Origin: Geobacillus vulcani PSS1
GTDB lineage: Bacteria; Bacillota; Bacilli; Bacillales; Anoxybacillaceae
Length of the DNA: 64,000 nt
Reading direction: 5' to 3'
Assembly (NCBI RefSeq): GCF_000733845.1
Contig: NZ_JPOI01000001.1
Span: forward strand, 2,791,001-2,855,000
The notes under the pieces were generated by a model. That model was not told the origin of the DNA, searched no databases, and saw only the letters and a list, made by a program, of their open reading frames with translations. A program made the position numbers and the translations under genes. Below are positions 45,547 through 54,273 of the stretch, piece after piece (position 1 is the stretch's first letter; each line of letters begins with the position of its first letter).

Positions 45547-46809
45547 ATGAACGATCGACTTGTACAACCGCAAATCGAAGAGCTCGAACGAAAACTGCGC
45601 GCCTATGAGCGGTTGGTTGAAAAACTTCCATTTCCATTCGTGTTTACTGATTACGAAGTGGGAATTTCCATTGAAAAAAAGCGCGGCGAAACTCTACCGC
45701 GCCTTTGCTCCGTTCCGCCCTCCCCTGAAAGGGATGCCGAATGGCAATGGGACATCGATTTATATCACGATGTACCGTTTGAAAAAGTAGAAGCCTTTTT
45801 GACGCCGTTGCTCGATCTTGTTCCACATCATATCGTCTTTGTCGACGCCCAAGGGATTATCACCCTTTGTAATTTGCAAGCGGCTGTGGACACCGGCGTG
45901 GATCGCGACGCCATCATCGGCAAACATATTCGCGAACTAGTCAAGCTCCCCGATGAGCTGATCGCGACGCTCCAATCGCTTGAAAAAGGCGAGCCGCTTT
46001 ACAATTACGAAGTGCTTGACCGATTTTACGGCATCGTCAACACCCGTTTTATTTACAACGATGACGGATCGATCAAACGAGTCATCAGTATGTTTCAATC
46101 GCTCAATATGATGAAAGAAACAGAAAAGCTCGCCGTCGCCGGCCGCATCGCCGCCGGCATCGCCCATGAAATCCGCAATCCGCTGACGACGGTGCGCGGG
46201 TATTTGCAGCTATTGAAAAGCGACTTGCCAGATCGCATCGCCTCGCTCGTTGAGCGGCTTTTAATCCCTGAGCTCGACCGGGCGAACGACATTATCACAG
46301 ATTTTTTGAACATCGCCAAGCCGGCCGACGTCAAAATGGAGACGTTCAACTTGCACCGCTTTTTGCGCGATGATGTCGGCGTTCTGTTGCAAAGCGAAGC
46401 ACTGTTGCATAACGTTGACGTCCATTTTGACCTTGATGACCAGCTTGACGATTACGAAATGAACGGAGACCGCAACCAGCTTTTGCAAGTGTTTTTAAAC
46501 TTATTTCGCAACGCCGTGGAAGCAAAAGTGGCGAAAACGATGACGGTGTCGATCCGCAGCCGAAAAATCAACCATCTCGTTCAGCTTCGCTTCTGCGACG
46601 ATGGCCCCGGCATTCCACCGTCAGTCATCGACCATGTTTTCGATCCATTTTTTTCAACGAAAGAAACGGGAACCGGACTCGGCCTGTCATTATCGAAAAA
46701 AATCGTCGAGTTGCACCAGGGGACGATGAAAGTGCAAAGCGACGCGCGCGGCACATGTTTTTTGATCGAATTTCCGTTTTGCAACCAACCGCCGTTTCTT
46801 TCATCATAA
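45547..46809 (+). CDS. PAS-domain sensor histidine kinase (sporulation-kinase-like)
   Basis: The protein of 420 residues is soluble: an N-terminal coiled stretch, a PAS domain (about residues 95-200, HHIVFVDAQGIITLCNLQA), HisKA (IAAGIAHEIRNPLTTVRGYL) and HATPase boxes (FLNLFRNAVEA, CDDGPGIPPS, TGTGLGLSLSKKI). No response regulator lies nearby, so it may be another orphan kinase feeding the sporulation relay, like KinA/KinE; this is inference. ATG 45547 follows GGGTTGGGAAAG; the frame is open to 45487. Confidence 0.82.
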   Translation: MNDRLVQPQIEELERKLRAYERLVEKLPFPFVFTDYEVGISIEKKRGETLPRLCSVPPSPERDAEWQWDIDLYHDVPFEKVEAFLTPLLDLVPHHIVFVDAQGIITLCNLQAAVDTGVDRDAIIGKHIRELVKLPDELIATLQSLEKGEPLYNYEVLDRFYGIVNTRFIYNDDGSIKRVISMFQSLNMMKETEKLAVAGRIAAGIAHEIRNPLTTVRGYLQLLKSDLPDRIASLVERLLIPELDRANDIITDFLNIAKPADVKMETFNLHRFLRDDVGVLLQSEALLHNVDVHFDLDDQLDDYEMNGDRNQLLQVFLNLFRNAVEAKVAKTMTVSIRSRKINHLVQLRFCDDGPGIPPSVIDHVFDPFFSTKETGTGLGLSLSKKIVELHQGTMKVQSDARGTCFLIEFPFCNQPPFLSS

Positions 46810-46908
46810 ATCTCTTCCGAAGAAGGAGAAGCCATCTCGGCTTCGGAAGCGGGGAGATTGATGATTTAGAACAATGTGTCACTTTATCACAGAAAAGGAG
46901 GACCCCTT

Positions 46909-48276
46909 ATGGCAACGCCCGCTCCGCCCAACGGCAAATGGCGGCGCCTGTTCGCCTTGTTTCTTCCCATTTTTGTTTCGCAAACGGGTCAATATGCCAT
47001 GAACTTTGTCGATGTCGCCATGTCCGGTCATGCGAGCCCTGAAGATCTTGCCGGCGTCGCGATCGGCTCCAGCTTATGGGTGCCAGTGTTTACCGGCATC
47101 GGCGGCATTTTGCTCGCCCTGTCCCCGATCGTCTCACACCATTTCGGCGCCGAGCGGCATGACTCGATCGCTCACGCCGTCACCCAGGCACTCTACTTGG
47201 CTGCCGCGCTTGCTGTCGCCATTGTCATGATCGGCGCCGCTGCCGTGCCGTTTATCTTAAAGCAGATGTCTTTGGACGAAAACGTTCGGCATATCGCCTT
47301 TCATTACTTGCGCGCCTTGTCGTTTGGGATCGTCCCGCTGTTTCTTTATTCTGTGCTCCGCTATTTCATCGATGCGCTTGGGCAAACGAAAGTGACGATG
47401 TGGATTACACTCACCGCCTTGCCGGTCAATATGCTGTTCAACTGGCTGCTGATTTACGGGCATGGCGGATTTCCACGCCTTGGCGGCATCGGCACTGGTT
47501 ATGCGACGGCGATCACGTATGCGTACTGCTTCGCGGCCGCTGCCTTTGCCGCTGTGAAATTTCGCCGTTTGGCTCCCTATCACGTGCTCGTCCGTTTTTA
47601 CCGTCCGTCATGGACCGCGTGGAAAGAGTTGCTGAAAACCGGGGTGCCGATCGGGTCGGCCATCTTTTTTGAAACGAGCATTTTCGCTGCGGTGACGCTG
47701 CTTGTCGGCCGGTTTGGTGCGGAAACGGTCGCTGCCCATCAAAGCGCCCTCAACTTCGCTTCACTGTTGTATATGATTCCGCTCAGCTTATCGATGGCGC
47801 TGACGATCGCCGTGGGCGTTGAAGCCGGGGCCAACCGTTATGAAGCGGCCAAACAATATTGCTTGATCGGCATCACCCTCGCCTTGGCCGTCGCCGCCGC
47901 AGCAGCGCTGTTTCTTTTCGCCTTCCGCAGCCATGTCGCGCGGCTGTATACAAACGATCCGACAGTGGCGGCGTTGACGGGGAAGTTTTTGCTCTATGCG
48001 ATTTTTTTTCAAGTTTCCGATGCCATCGCCGCTCCCATCCAAGGAGCGCTGCGGGGCTATAAAGAGGTTAACGCCGTCTTTTGGTCCGCTCTCCTCGCCT
48101 ATTGGGGCGTCGGCCTTCCGCTTGGCTGCGCGCTCGCTCTACTGACTGCCGCCGGGGCGTTCGGCTATTGGATCGGCTTGATCGCCGGATTGGCTGCAGG
48201 CGCACTGTTTCTCAGCTTTCGCCTGCGGGCCGTTTGGCGCAGGCATGACAGCGGGCGCACGCCGCTCGCCTCATAG
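46909..48276 (+). CDS. MATE family efflux transporter (NorM-like)
   Basis: The protein of 455 residues has about twelve membrane segments in two MatE repeats (FVSQTGQYAMNFVDVAMSGH near the start; GVPIGSAIFFETSIFA in the second half). Members export cationic drugs with Na+ or H+. AAGGAGG precedes ATG 46909 by 7 bases. It follows the PAS kinase gene by 100 bp and ends in a strong terminator. Confidence 0.87.
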   Translation: MATPAPPNGKWRRLFALFLPIFVSQTGQYAMNFVDVAMSGHASPEDLAGVAIGSSLWVPVFTGIGGILLALSPIVSHHFGAERHDSIAHAVTQALYLAAALAVAIVMIGAAAVPFILKQMSLDENVRHIAFHYLRALSFGIVPLFLYSVLRYFIDALGQTKVTMWITLTALPVNMLFNWLLIYGHGGFPRLGGIGTGYATAITYAYCFAAAAFAAVKFRRLAPYHVLVRFYRPSWTAWKELLKTGVPIGSAIFFETSIFAAVTLLVGRFGAETVAAHQSALNFASLLYMIPLSLSMALTIAVGVEAGANRYEAAKQYCLIGITLALAVAAAAALFLFAFRSHVARLYTNDPTVAALTGKFLLYAIFFQVSDAIAAPIQGALRGYKEVNAVFWSALLAYWGVGLPLGCALALLTAAGAFGYWIGLIAGLAAGALFLSFRLRAVWRRHDSGRTPLAS

Positions 48277-48290
48277 AGGACGGCTCAACA

Positions 48291-48322
48291 AAAGGATGCC
48301 CGCATATGCGGCGGCATCCTTT
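48291..48322 (+). terminator. Terminator of the MATE gene
   Basis: AAAGGATGCC (48291-48300) pairs with GGCATCCTTT (48313-48322), with a small inner palindrome CGCATATGCG in the loop. Confidence 0.8.
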
Positions 48323-48365
48323 GTTTGCTATAACGCGATCCATTCCTCAAAGAGAAGCGAGCTTT

Positions 48366-49259
48366 TCATTTTCCCTTCTGCGGCGACAGCTGCTGTTTCA
48401 TATACGCGAGCACGTCAAGGTCAATCTTTCCCCTTTCCAATTCACGCTCCTCAAAGTTTTCTGTATGTATATACACAGTCAGCGCCTCATGAAGCGCCTC
48501 GCCGTCCGCCGCGCACTCTTTCGACAAGTAACCGAGGCGGACCAAGTGAGCGGCCACCTCTTCCTTGACCCTTCCTTCAATCGCAGCCACTTTTTCGGGA
48601 CGCGGTTTCTCAAAGTAAAGCTGGCGCAACTGATACAAGCGAATGAGCTCATCGATCGGCCGCGGGTGGTCATCGACGCGCAAGTCGATATAACGGTCGT
48701 TGTAGCCGCCATATCCCCCTCCTTCCTTCACAACAAGCAAAGCGGCCGACTATTGCCCGCGGCGGTCGCCCCCCGCTGCCTGACCAGCTTGAAGCGCCTT
48801 TAGCAATCGCTCGGCGAGCGAGCCTTTTGTCTGCTCAAACGCCCTTCTCATTGCCAGCACCGTTTCTTCGCCGGCTAAAATATTGCCTTGAGCCGCATAG
48901 TTCGGCCCGGTGATGCCTCCGGCCCACGGATAACATTTTTTTCCGGTGAACGTCGCTGCCCGTCCTTTCGCATCCACGATGCCGACTTGGCGCAAATCGC
49001 GCTCGCTGTCATCGGCAACAAGCCGCTCAAGCGTTTCTTGCGCCGATTTCCCTTTTGCCATCCATTCGAGGCCGCACGGTCCGTACGACGTGTTGGCGTA
49101 CGATTGCGTCGCCACCGCTCCGACTCCCGCTTTCGCCCACGGAACAACCGCACCAACGCCTAAAAATTTCGATTGAACAGCGATTCCAAGCTCCTCGGTC
49201 GCCGGATCAAACGCGACGATCGAAAACGTCGCGACAACATCTTTCGGAATGCGTTTCAT
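48366..49259 (-). pseudogene. DUF1028 protein split by an in-frame amber codon
   Basis: The N-terminal part (ATG 49259, 169 codons) is a DUF1028 domain, a predicted Ntn-hydrolase fold (TFSIVAFDPATEELGIAVQS, WAKAGVGAVATQSYAN). It stops at TAG 48750-48752. The same frame then continues without a break as SAALLVVKEGGGYGGYNDRY and a C-terminal domain ending at 48366, which in intact relatives belongs to the same polypeptide. The whole is 298 codons. One substitution, CAG to TAG, explains the split. A restart at TTG 48738-48740 is conceivable but lacks a good ribosome site. GGAGGG precedes ATG 49259. Confidence 0.78.
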
Positions 49260-49398
49260 TTTCTTGCCCTCCACGCTGCTTCCATTTTTTATTTTTTTAT
49301 AGTTCTCCTCTTCCCTCCCATCTTCCTCCCTTTTTCAAAAAAATAGTGGGGGAAACAGCCGTTGCCCGGCCGCCTCCCCCCGCATGCCCATCATCCGC

Positions 49399-49539
49399 CT
49401 AGCACCATGTTGCCCCGACGATAATGAGCAAAATAAACAAGACGACGATCAGCACAAAGCCGTAGCCGTAGCCGCCGTAACCCGGATAACCGAAGCCATA
49501 GCCGCCCCAGCCCCAGCCGCCATAAAAGCCATATGGCAT
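49399..49539 (-). CDS. YjcZ-type sporulation micropeptide 1
   Basis: The 46-residue protein has a Gly/Tyr/Trp-rich start (MPYGFYGGWGWGGYGFGYPG) and one membrane segment with the family core FVLIVVLFILLIIVGATWC. B. subtilis relatives (YjcZ, SscA, YuzJ) are made in the mother cell, and SscA affects spore assembly. GGAGGTGACGAAT precedes ATG 49539. Confidence 0.85.
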   Translation of the reverse strand: MPYGFYGGWGWGGYGFGYPGYGGYGYGFVLIVVLFILLIIVGATWC

Positions 49540-49572
49540 ATTCGTCACCTCCTTGTTAGCAAGTAAGAGGCA

Positions 49573-49671
49573 TCAGTACACCCAACCACCGATACATGCA
49601 CATCCGACAATAATCAACAAGATGAACAGAACGACGATCAACGCGAATCCGCCGCCGTAAGCTGCACCCAT
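49573..49671 (-). CDS. YjcZ-type sporulation micropeptide 2
   Basis: The 32-residue protein (MGAAYGGGFALIVVLFILLI, then IVGCACIGGWVY) has the same membrane core as the neighbouring micropeptide but a shorter glycine-rich start. GGAGGTGCTGGCAA precedes ATG 49671. The pair lies 33 bp apart in the same direction and is probably co-transcribed. Confidence 0.85.
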   Translation of the reverse strand: MGAAYGGGFALIVVLFILLIIVGCACIGGWVY

Positions 49672-49775
49672 TTGCCAGCACCTCCTTCATTTTTGTACTA
49701 GTAGACTATTCAGAAGCCGAGGAAATGGTTAGATGTTTCGGCAAAAATGGGTATTTGCCGCAACGTAAAAAAAAA

Positions 49776-49793
49776 CGGTCCATCCGCGGACCG
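49776..49793 (-). terminator. Terminator of rarD
   Basis: CGGTCC (49776-49781) pairs with GGACCG (49788-49793); on the minus strand a run of eight or more T follows. Confidence 0.8.
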
Positions 49794-49796
49794 ATG

Positions 49797-50726
49797 TTAT
49801 GCTCCGAGCGAGTTTCGCTTCCATTTTTTTCGCCCCGGCGCTTGCTTGATTTGAACAGCGGAAAACAAAATAAGCGCCGTCCAGATGCAGCTAAACGCAT
49901 AAAAATGCGCTTTCCTAAACGGCTCGCCGAACAAAAAGACGCCAAGGAGAAGGCTGATCGTCGGCGAAATGTATTGCAAAAAACCAAGGGTTGTCATTGA
50001 CACACGCTTCGCCCCTTTGGCGAAATACAAAAGCGGCACGGCCGTCGCTGGCCCGGCTCCAGCCAACAGCGCCCATTGCCACCATTCGGCCGTCTTGACG
50101 AGGGCTGGCGTTTCGTTGTACACCCATAATAAGTAAACGGCTGAAAGCGGCATGACGGCCATTGTTTCAAGCGTCAAGCCAATGGACGAGTCAACGGTGG
50201 CCAGTTTTTTCACTAGGCCGTAAAGCCCGAATGTCAACGCGAGCGATATGGCGACCCACGGAAACGATCCGTATTCCGCCGTCATCGCTGCCACGCCGGC
50301 GGCGGCAAGAAAAACAGCGGCCCACTGCCCAACGCTCAACCGCTCGCGCAATACGATCGTCCCAAGCGCCACGCTGACAAGCGGGTTGATATAATAGCCA
50401 AGGCTCGTTTCAACGACATGATGATGATTCACCGCCCATATGTAGACAAACCAGTTGGCGCTGATGAGTACGGCAGCAGCGGCGATCCCCCATGCCATGG
50501 CCGGCCGGTGGCGCATCGCCCGAAGCTCACGGCGGAAGGCGCCAAGCTGCCCAGTCGCTGCCAAAAGGATGGCCATAAACACGAACGACCACACGATGCG
50601 GTGCGCCAAAATCTCAAGCGCCGGGCGCGCCTCCAGAAGTTTCCAGTACAGCGGCAATACTCCCCACAGCAAGTACGAAGCGGCCGTATACAAGATGCCC
50701 TGCTTTTCTTCGCTCCAATGTCCCAC
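49797..50726 (-). CDS. rarD: RarD/EamA family transporter
   Basis: The protein of 309 residues has ten membrane segments in two EamA repeats and matches the RarD family (GILYTAASYLLWGVLPLYWK at the start, SANWFVYIWAVNHHHVVETS, LGYYINPLVSVALG). RarD proteins are predicted permeases of the drug/metabolite superfamily with no firm substrate. GGAGAAG precedes the start at 50726. It is monocistronic and ends at a good terminator. Confidence 0.87.
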   Translation of the reverse strand: MGHWSEEKQGILYTAASYLLWGVLPLYWKLLEARPALEILAHRIVWSFVFMAILLAATGQLGAFRRELRAMRHRPAMAWGIAAAAVLISANWFVYIWAVNHHHVVETSLGYYINPLVSVALGTIVLRERLSVGQWAAVFLAAAGVAAMTAEYGSFPWVAISLALTFGLYGLVKKLATVDSSIGLTLETMAVMPLSAVYLLWVYNETPALVKTAEWWQWALLAGAGPATAVPLLYFAKGAKRVSMTTLGFLQYISPTISLLLGVFLFGEPFRKAHFYAFSCIWTALILFSAVQIKQAPGRKKWKRNSLGA

Positions 50727-50908
50727 GTCGTCTTCTCCTTTTCCATGGTCGTTTCTGTTTCATTATACCGCCGCCGCTTCACTTTATCCATCAAAACACT
50801 CGCCCGCATTGCCCGACGCCGTTGCCAATGGAGAAAGGGCGCAACTGAATATGAGCGCCCGCCCTCCTTCGCGGCCCGTTTGGCCGCCCTTTCTTATTTT
50901 TTCACTCA

Positions 50909-50995
50909 TCAAGCGACACAGACACAGCCAACAATAATCAGTAAAATGAACAGGACGATGACGACCGTATAACCGCTGTTGACAAAACCGCTCAC
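50909..50995 (-). CDS. YjcZ-type sporulation micropeptide 3
   Basis: The 28-residue protein (MSGFVNSGYTVVIVLFILLI, then IVGCVCVA) has the YjcZ family membrane core. The start is GTG 50995, 6 bases after GGAGGTG. It lies alone upstream of rarD and downstream of a pair of palindromic repeats. Confidence 0.8.
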   Translation of the reverse strand: MSGFVNSGYTVVIVLFILLIIVGCVCVA

Positions 50996-51074
50996 GGCGG
51001 GCACCTCCTTCATCGGTTCACGGGGCCATCATATGCGCCCGCCCGCCCAAACGGCCGGGCGAATGCCTAAATTT

Positions 51075-51202
51075 CTAGAAGATTGATGAACAACCGCGTT
51101 TTCTTCAAAAAGATTGGTCCTCGAACGCAAGGAAGAGCCGTTGATCCATTGGCAAAAGCTCTTTGGTGGAGCGTTTTCTCCATTTAATCACCGACCTTCT
51201 AG
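51075..51202. repeat. CTAGAAG-family repeat, tandem copy 1
   Basis: CTAGAAGATTGATGA (51075-51089) and TCACCGACCTTCTAG (51188-51202) bound a 128 bp unit. The final CTAG is shared with the next unit. No coding sequence is seen in 51000-51346. Confidence 0.7.
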
Positions 51203-51338
51203 AAGCCCGGTGATTTAAAGAAGTATGCCGCTTATCAGCCTCGTTTCTCAAATAGAAAAGACCTGTCGCATCAGTATCGCCTTTCACACGCTCCCCCCAT
51301 CGTTCAAGAGAAACAATCGTTTTTCACCAACCATCTAG
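51199..51338. repeat. CTAGAAG-family repeat, tandem copy 2
   Basis: CTAGAAGCCCGGTGA (51199-51213) and TCACCAACCATCTAG (51324-51338) bound a 140 bp unit. It aligns with the reverse complement of the 26231-26371 copy, for example the TTTCTCAAATAGAAAAGACCT stretch. The head-to-tail junction shares CTAG with copy 1. Confidence 0.75.
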
Positions 51339-51346
51339 AAAAACGC

Positions 51347-52303
51347 CTATTTTTCTTTCGTCCCCGTCTCTCCCCACCAGCCTTTTCGCTTAAAATAGAG
51401 GGCGATGAGCATAGCAACGGTTGCCATGAGCAACAAGGCAAACGGATAGCCGTATCTCCATTTCAGCTCTGGCATAAACGCAAAGTTCATGCCATATACA
51501 CCGGCGATAAACGTCATCGGCAAAAATATGACGCTCACCAATGTCAATGTCTTCATAATCACGTTCATATGATCCGATTTGAGCGACAGCTGCAAATCGA
51601 AAATGGCGGACAATGATTCCTTAAACGCGTCGAGCGCGGCAGGCACGCGAGAGAATCGCGACGCCACTTCCTCGATATACGGATTCGTCTCTTGGTTGAT
51701 ATACGGCAAATCCGCATGGCGAATCATTTTGATCGTTTCCTCCTGCGCCTCGGCAATTTGGCGCAGCTCATGAAGATGTGTTTTCATCCGATAAATCTCA
51801 CGTCCGATTTCGTTGGCAAACGGGGTCGCAAACACTTGCCGTTCAAGCGTCTGAATGCGGTCAGCGATCTGATCGATGACTTGCAAAAAACGGATGGCGG
51901 CCAAGTCTAAAAAGTGATACAGCACATACCCGGGATACAGCGCCTGATCGCGATGATTCAACAAACGTTCTTTCACATGATCAACAAGCGGATCGTCTTC
52001 ATCCATATAGCTGATCATATATTGGCTGCCGGCAAGCAAACGAACGTTCACTGTCCGGACGGATGGACGGACGATAAACAACGATAAAAAGAAACATCCT
52101 TCGTACTCATCAAACGTGGGAATGTCTGTGCCATTCATCAGCCGCTGTTGGGCGAGAGGGTGAATGGACAGCGAAGAAAGAAGGCGCTCCAAATCCGGCT
52201 TGGCGGCGGCGGTGAAATGAAGCCAGCACGACTGTCCACCCGCTGGCGCATGGCGTTTGTACGCTCCGTCAACCGTCAAACGAAAGTTCTGCTCGATAGT
52301 CAT
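51347..52303 (-). CDS. corA: CorA family magnesium/cobalt transporter
   Basis: The protein of 318 residues has a large N-terminal cytoplasmic domain with long helices and two C-terminal membrane segments. The ion-selectivity motif YGMNF is in IAGVYGMNFAFMPEL near residue 270. It should import Mg2+ as a pentamer. Length agrees with B. subtilis YfjQ. The stop lies 8 bp from the palindromic repeat, which may act in mRNA 3' end stability. I see no M-box upstream. Confidence 0.88.
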   Translation of the reverse strand: MTIEQNFRLTVDGAYKRHAPAGGQSCWLHFTAAAKPDLERLLSSLSIHPLAQQRLMNGTDIPTFDEYEGCFFLSLFIVRPSVRTVNVRLLAGSQYMISYMDEDDPLVDHVKERLLNHRDQALYPGYVLYHFLDLAAIRFLQVIDQIADRIQTLERQVFATPFANEIGREIYRMKTHLHELRQIAEAQEETIKMIRHADLPYINQETNPYIEEVASRFSRVPAALDAFKESLSAIFDLQLSLKSDHMNVIMKTLTLVSVIFLPMTFIAGVYGMNFAFMPELKWRYGYPFALLLMATVAMLIALYFKRKGWWGETGTKEK

Positions 52304-52477
52304 AGACTGACGCCCTTTCCATGCAAACGATTTTAATTGTATTGTTTGCTGTTTGCCGCAAAACTACTCCTCTCCCGCCGCCCAAAACAAGCCAGCGGCA
52401 ATGGTTTATTATAGCCTGACAAATCATTCGCTACTAGGCGCCTCGCCGCGTCCGCCCACCAATGCGCCCGAAGCCAG

Positions 52478-53365
52478 TCAGCGCACCGCTTCCGGTTCCA
52501 CATGGACGTGCGTCGCCCGAATGTTATGCCGGTTTCGCATCAAACGCTCGACTTCATCAGCGATTTCATGACTTTTGGCCACTGTCAAATGCGAGTCAAC
52601 GCGGATCGTCACTTCCAGCACAATGTCGTTGCCTAACATGCGCGCTTTAATGTCAGCAACATCGCGCACGCCGCTCACCGCCGCGATTTCATCTTTATAA
52701 ACGGCGAGCTGCTGTTCATCAAAACCGTCGGTGAGCGTATGCGCCGTCTCCCTAAACACCTCCCACGCCGTCTTGCCAATCATCGCCCCGATAACAAGCG
52801 CAGCCAGCGGATCAAGCCATGGCCATCCAAGCCGCGCGCCGGCGATGCCAATGGCGGCGCCAATGCTCACCAGCGCATCCGATAAATTGTCTTTCGCCAC
52901 GGCCGACAGCGCCATGCTGTTCGTCCGCCGCGCCAGCCAGCGATTGATTGCATAAACGCCAATCATAACGGCCGCCGAGGCGAGCGCAACCACAGCCGCT
53001 AAAACGTCAGGAGCCGCTGCCTTTTCCTTGCCGAACAGCGAGCGGACACCGCTTGTGATCACGTCAATGCCAATGGACATCATCAAAAAAGCGGCTAACA
53101 GCGAAGAGATGTTCTCCGCCCGCGAATGTCCGTACGGGTGGTTGCAATCACGCGGTTTTTTAGCGATTTTCATGCCGATATAGACTGCCGAGGAAGCGAT
53201 AATATCACTCAAATTATTCCAACCGTCCGCTTCCACCGCATCCGAGCCAAACACCGCCCCAGCCAACAGCTTGCCGGTCGAAAGGAGAAGATAGACGAAA
53301 ATGCTCAGCAGTGCGCCCGCCTCGGCTCCTTGTTTTCTATCCACTTTCTTCACCAACCTAGCCAT
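52478..53365 (-). CDS. Cation diffusion facilitator (MneP/MneS-like metal exporter)
   Basis: The protein of 295 residues has six membrane segments and a C-terminal cytoplasmic metal-binding domain (MLGNDIVLEVTIRVDSHLTV). The transport-site motifs are DGWNNLSD in segment 2 and DNLSDALVS in segment 5, and HPYGHSRAEN follows segment 2. Length and motifs fit Bacillus CDF proteins that export Mn2+, but the metal is inferred. It lies 175 bp upstream of corA on the same strand. Confidence 0.85.
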   Translation of the reverse strand: MARLVKKVDRKQGAEAGALLSIFVYLLLSTGKLLAGAVFGSDAVEADGWNNLSDIIASSAVYIGMKIAKKPRDCNHPYGHSRAENISSLLAAFLMMSIGIDVITSGVRSLFGKEKAAAPDVLAAVVALASAAVMIGVYAINRWLARRTNSMALSAVAKDNLSDALVSIGAAIGIAGARLGWPWLDPLAALVIGAMIGKTAWEVFRETAHTLTDGFDEQQLAVYKDEIAAVSGVRDVADIKARMLGNDIVLEVTIRVDSHLTVAKSHEIADEVERLMRNRHNIRATHVHVEPEAVR

Positions 53366-53533
53366 CTCATTTTTGCACGTATCAGTGTACCAGCTTGAAG
53401 CCGGTTGGGTCTACAGCAAGAAAATTTCCTTTTTTCATAAGAATAGGGACAAGCAAATTTTTTTGTCTAAAGGCAAAATCCAGCGCATTTGCGTATGATA
53501 AACCAAGTCGAAACAAAAAAAGGAGAGGAACAA

Positions 53534-54232
53534 ATGTCTGCATATTTAGACTGGTTGGCGGACATGGGGATCGATGGCGCTCATCCAGGCGGTTTTGAGT
53601 TAACAAAACAAATCTTACGTAAACTTAAGATTGACCGTTCGACATCCGTGCTTGACGTCGGCTGCGGCACTGGACAGACAGCGGCTTATATCGCCGAACA
53701 GTACGGGGCCAACGTCACCGCCATCGACATCCACCCAACGATGATCGCCAAGGCGAAACAGCGTTTTGCCGCCAAGATGGTCTCGGTCCGTTTGCATCGC
53801 GCCTCGGTCGAAGCGCTTCCGTTTCCCGCCGGGACGTTTGACCTCGCGCTTTCTGAATCGGTGCTTGCTTTCGTTTCATTGCCAAACGCGCTCGCCGAAA
53901 TCCGCCGCGTGCTCAAAAAAGACAGCTTATTCGTCGGCATTGAAGCGTGTCATGAGCGGCTGACCGCCGCCGAACAAAAGCAAATCGCCGCCTTTTACGG
54001 ATTCCGTCAGCTAATGACATCAGCGGAGTGGAAAGAAGTGCTCGAACAAAGCGGCTTCCGGTGCCGCCAGTTTTCCTACGCGGCTGCGGCCGAAGCGCCA
54101 AACCTTGGGGCACCCATCGTCATCGCCCTTCCGCCGACACCAGAGATGGCGAGCATGTGGCAGATGCACCAACAGTTGACAGCTCAATTCGGCGACCGTC
54201 TTGGCTATTGCGTCTTTTGCTGCGAACCATAA
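53534..54232 (+). CDS. SAM-dependent methyltransferase
   Basis: The protein of 232 residues is a class I methyltransferase with the SAM motif VLDVGCGTGQTAAYIAEQYG near residue 38, the acidic residue of motif II in NVTAIDIHPTMI, and LPFPAGTFDLALSESV (motif IV/post region). The substrate is unknown. AGGAGAGGAAC precedes ATG 53534. It is monocistronic and convergent with yodJ. Confidence 0.83.
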   Translation: MSAYLDWLADMGIDGAHPGGFELTKQILRKLKIDRSTSVLDVGCGTGQTAAYIAEQYGANVTAIDIHPTMIAKAKQRFAAKMVSVRLHRASVEALPFPAGTFDLALSESVLAFVSLPNALAEIRRVLKKDSLFVGIEACHERLTAAEQKQIAAFYGFRQLMTSAEWKEVLEQSGFRCRQFSYAAAAEAPNLGAPIVIALPPTPEMASMWQMHQQLTAQFGDRLGYCVFCCEP

Positions 54233-54241
54233 TCAAGCAAG

Positions 54242-54273
54242 GAAAACGGCACCCTCGATGAGGCGCCGTTTTC
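54242..54273. terminator. Bidirectional terminator between the methyltransferase and yodJ
   Basis: GAAAACGGC (54242-54250) pairs with GCCGTTTTC (54265-54273). The right arm overlaps the last codon of the convergent yodJ gene. Confidence 0.7.
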
